Below, piece by piece: positions 6,049 through 6,293 of a DNA stretch of 6,293 bases. Made by a program: the position numbers and the translations under genes. Numbering within the stretch: the stretch's first letter is position 1; the number at the start of each line of letters is the position of its first letter. The notes beneath the pieces are model-generated. The model did not search any database. It was not told the origin of the DNA and saw only the letters and a list, made by a program, of their open reading frames with translations. The stretch is from NCBI GenBank assembly GCA_021106665.1, contig JAIOTR010000509.1, forward strand, positions 1 through 6,293. Direction: 5' to 3'. Source of the stretch: Bacteroidales bacterium. GTDB lineage: Bacteria; Bacteroidota; Bacteroidia; Bacteroidales; JAADJA01.

Positions 6049-6293
6049 TTAATCTTCCTCTTCCTGTGATTCTTCATATGTTTTCAGCAACTGTTGCTGT
6101 ACATCTTGTGGAACATTAGAATATTCTGCAAATTTCATTGAATACATTGCACGTCCACTTGTTATGGAACTTAATGCTGTTGCATACTTATTCATCTCTG
6201 CCAGAGGAGCTTTCGCATTGATCTTCTGGTAATTTCCTTCACGATCCATGCCCATGATGATAGCCCTTCTTCCCTGCAAGTCTGTCATTACAT
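6049..6293 (-). CDS. fusA: EF-G family translation factor, C-terminal domain V (partial, 5' end outside window)
   Basis: The 80 visible codons, ending in TAA at 6051-6049, encode the end of an EF-G type translocase. The ATG at 6288 is internal, since an in-frame GTA precedes it. The domain V pattern is plain: MTDLQGRRAIIMGMDREG, then KINAKAPLAEMNKYATALSS, ITSGRA and a closing EYSNVPQDVQQQLL. EF-G moves tRNA and mRNA through the ribosome after peptide-bond formation; domain V contacts the ribosomal stalk base. Two points suggest a paralogue rather than the str-operon enzyme: a terminator and a protease gene follow instead of ribosomal protein genes, and the TDLQGRRA and FAEY wording recalls the second EF-G of Bacteroides as I remember it. 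The protein ends in an acidic EESQEEED tail. The GTPase domain is outside the window, so the type cannot be fixed. The family call is firm; the symbol is used in the broad sense. Confidence 0.92.
   Translation of the reverse strand, partial: VMTDLQGRRAIIMGMDREGNYQKINAKAPLAEMNKYATALSSITSGRAMYSMKFAEYSNVPQDVQQQLLKTYEESQEEED

Overview
The window looks like a chromosomal segment of an AT-rich member of the Bacteroidetes (Bacteroidota). Two predicted secreted proteins end in type IX secretion system (T9SS) sorting domains, the one promoter with a good match fits the Bacteroidetes -7 consensus TAnnTTTG, no gene shows a clear Shine-Dalgarno sequence, and a DUF3127 protein, a family I associate with this phylum, is present. 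I cannot name the genus.

Layout, left to right. Positions 1-299 (+) hold the 3' end of a T9SS cargo gene, visible only as its C-terminal sorting domain. Positions 300-607 contain no gene I can support; they hold a near-perfect 27-bp hairpin (321-347) and an unexplained open frame on the minus strand. Positions 608-1903 (+) encode MtaB, the radical-SAM tRNA methylthiotransferase. Positions 2008-3132 (+) encode an AAA_14/DUF4143 ATPase with a nuclease-like C-terminus, preceded by two palindromic boxes that overlap a good -7 promoter element. Eleven bases later, 3144-3506 (+) encodes a small DUF3127 protein (predicted OB fold) whose last residues, DDLPF, resemble the protein-recruiting tip of SSB. 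Five bases further on, and convergent with it, 3512-5872 (-) encodes a complete secreted gingipain-type (C25) cysteine protease with its own T9SS tail. Its upstream region (5873-6048) contains a probable promoter and the strong terminator of the next gene. Positions 6049-6293 (-) hold the C-terminus of an EF-G family translation factor, probably a paralogue outside the str operon.

How the genes work together: most are independent housekeeping or secretion genes. MtaB and EF-G both act in translation but face opposite ways and are not an operon. The two T9SS substrates are on opposite strands, so they are separate units that would share only the export route. The one probable operon is the DUF4143 ATPase plus the DUF3127 protein. 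Its twin-box promoter, the nuclease-like residues of the ATPase and the SSB-like tip of its partner make it the most interesting part of the window. No CRISPR array, tRNA, rRNA, insertion sequence or known complete defence system is visible.
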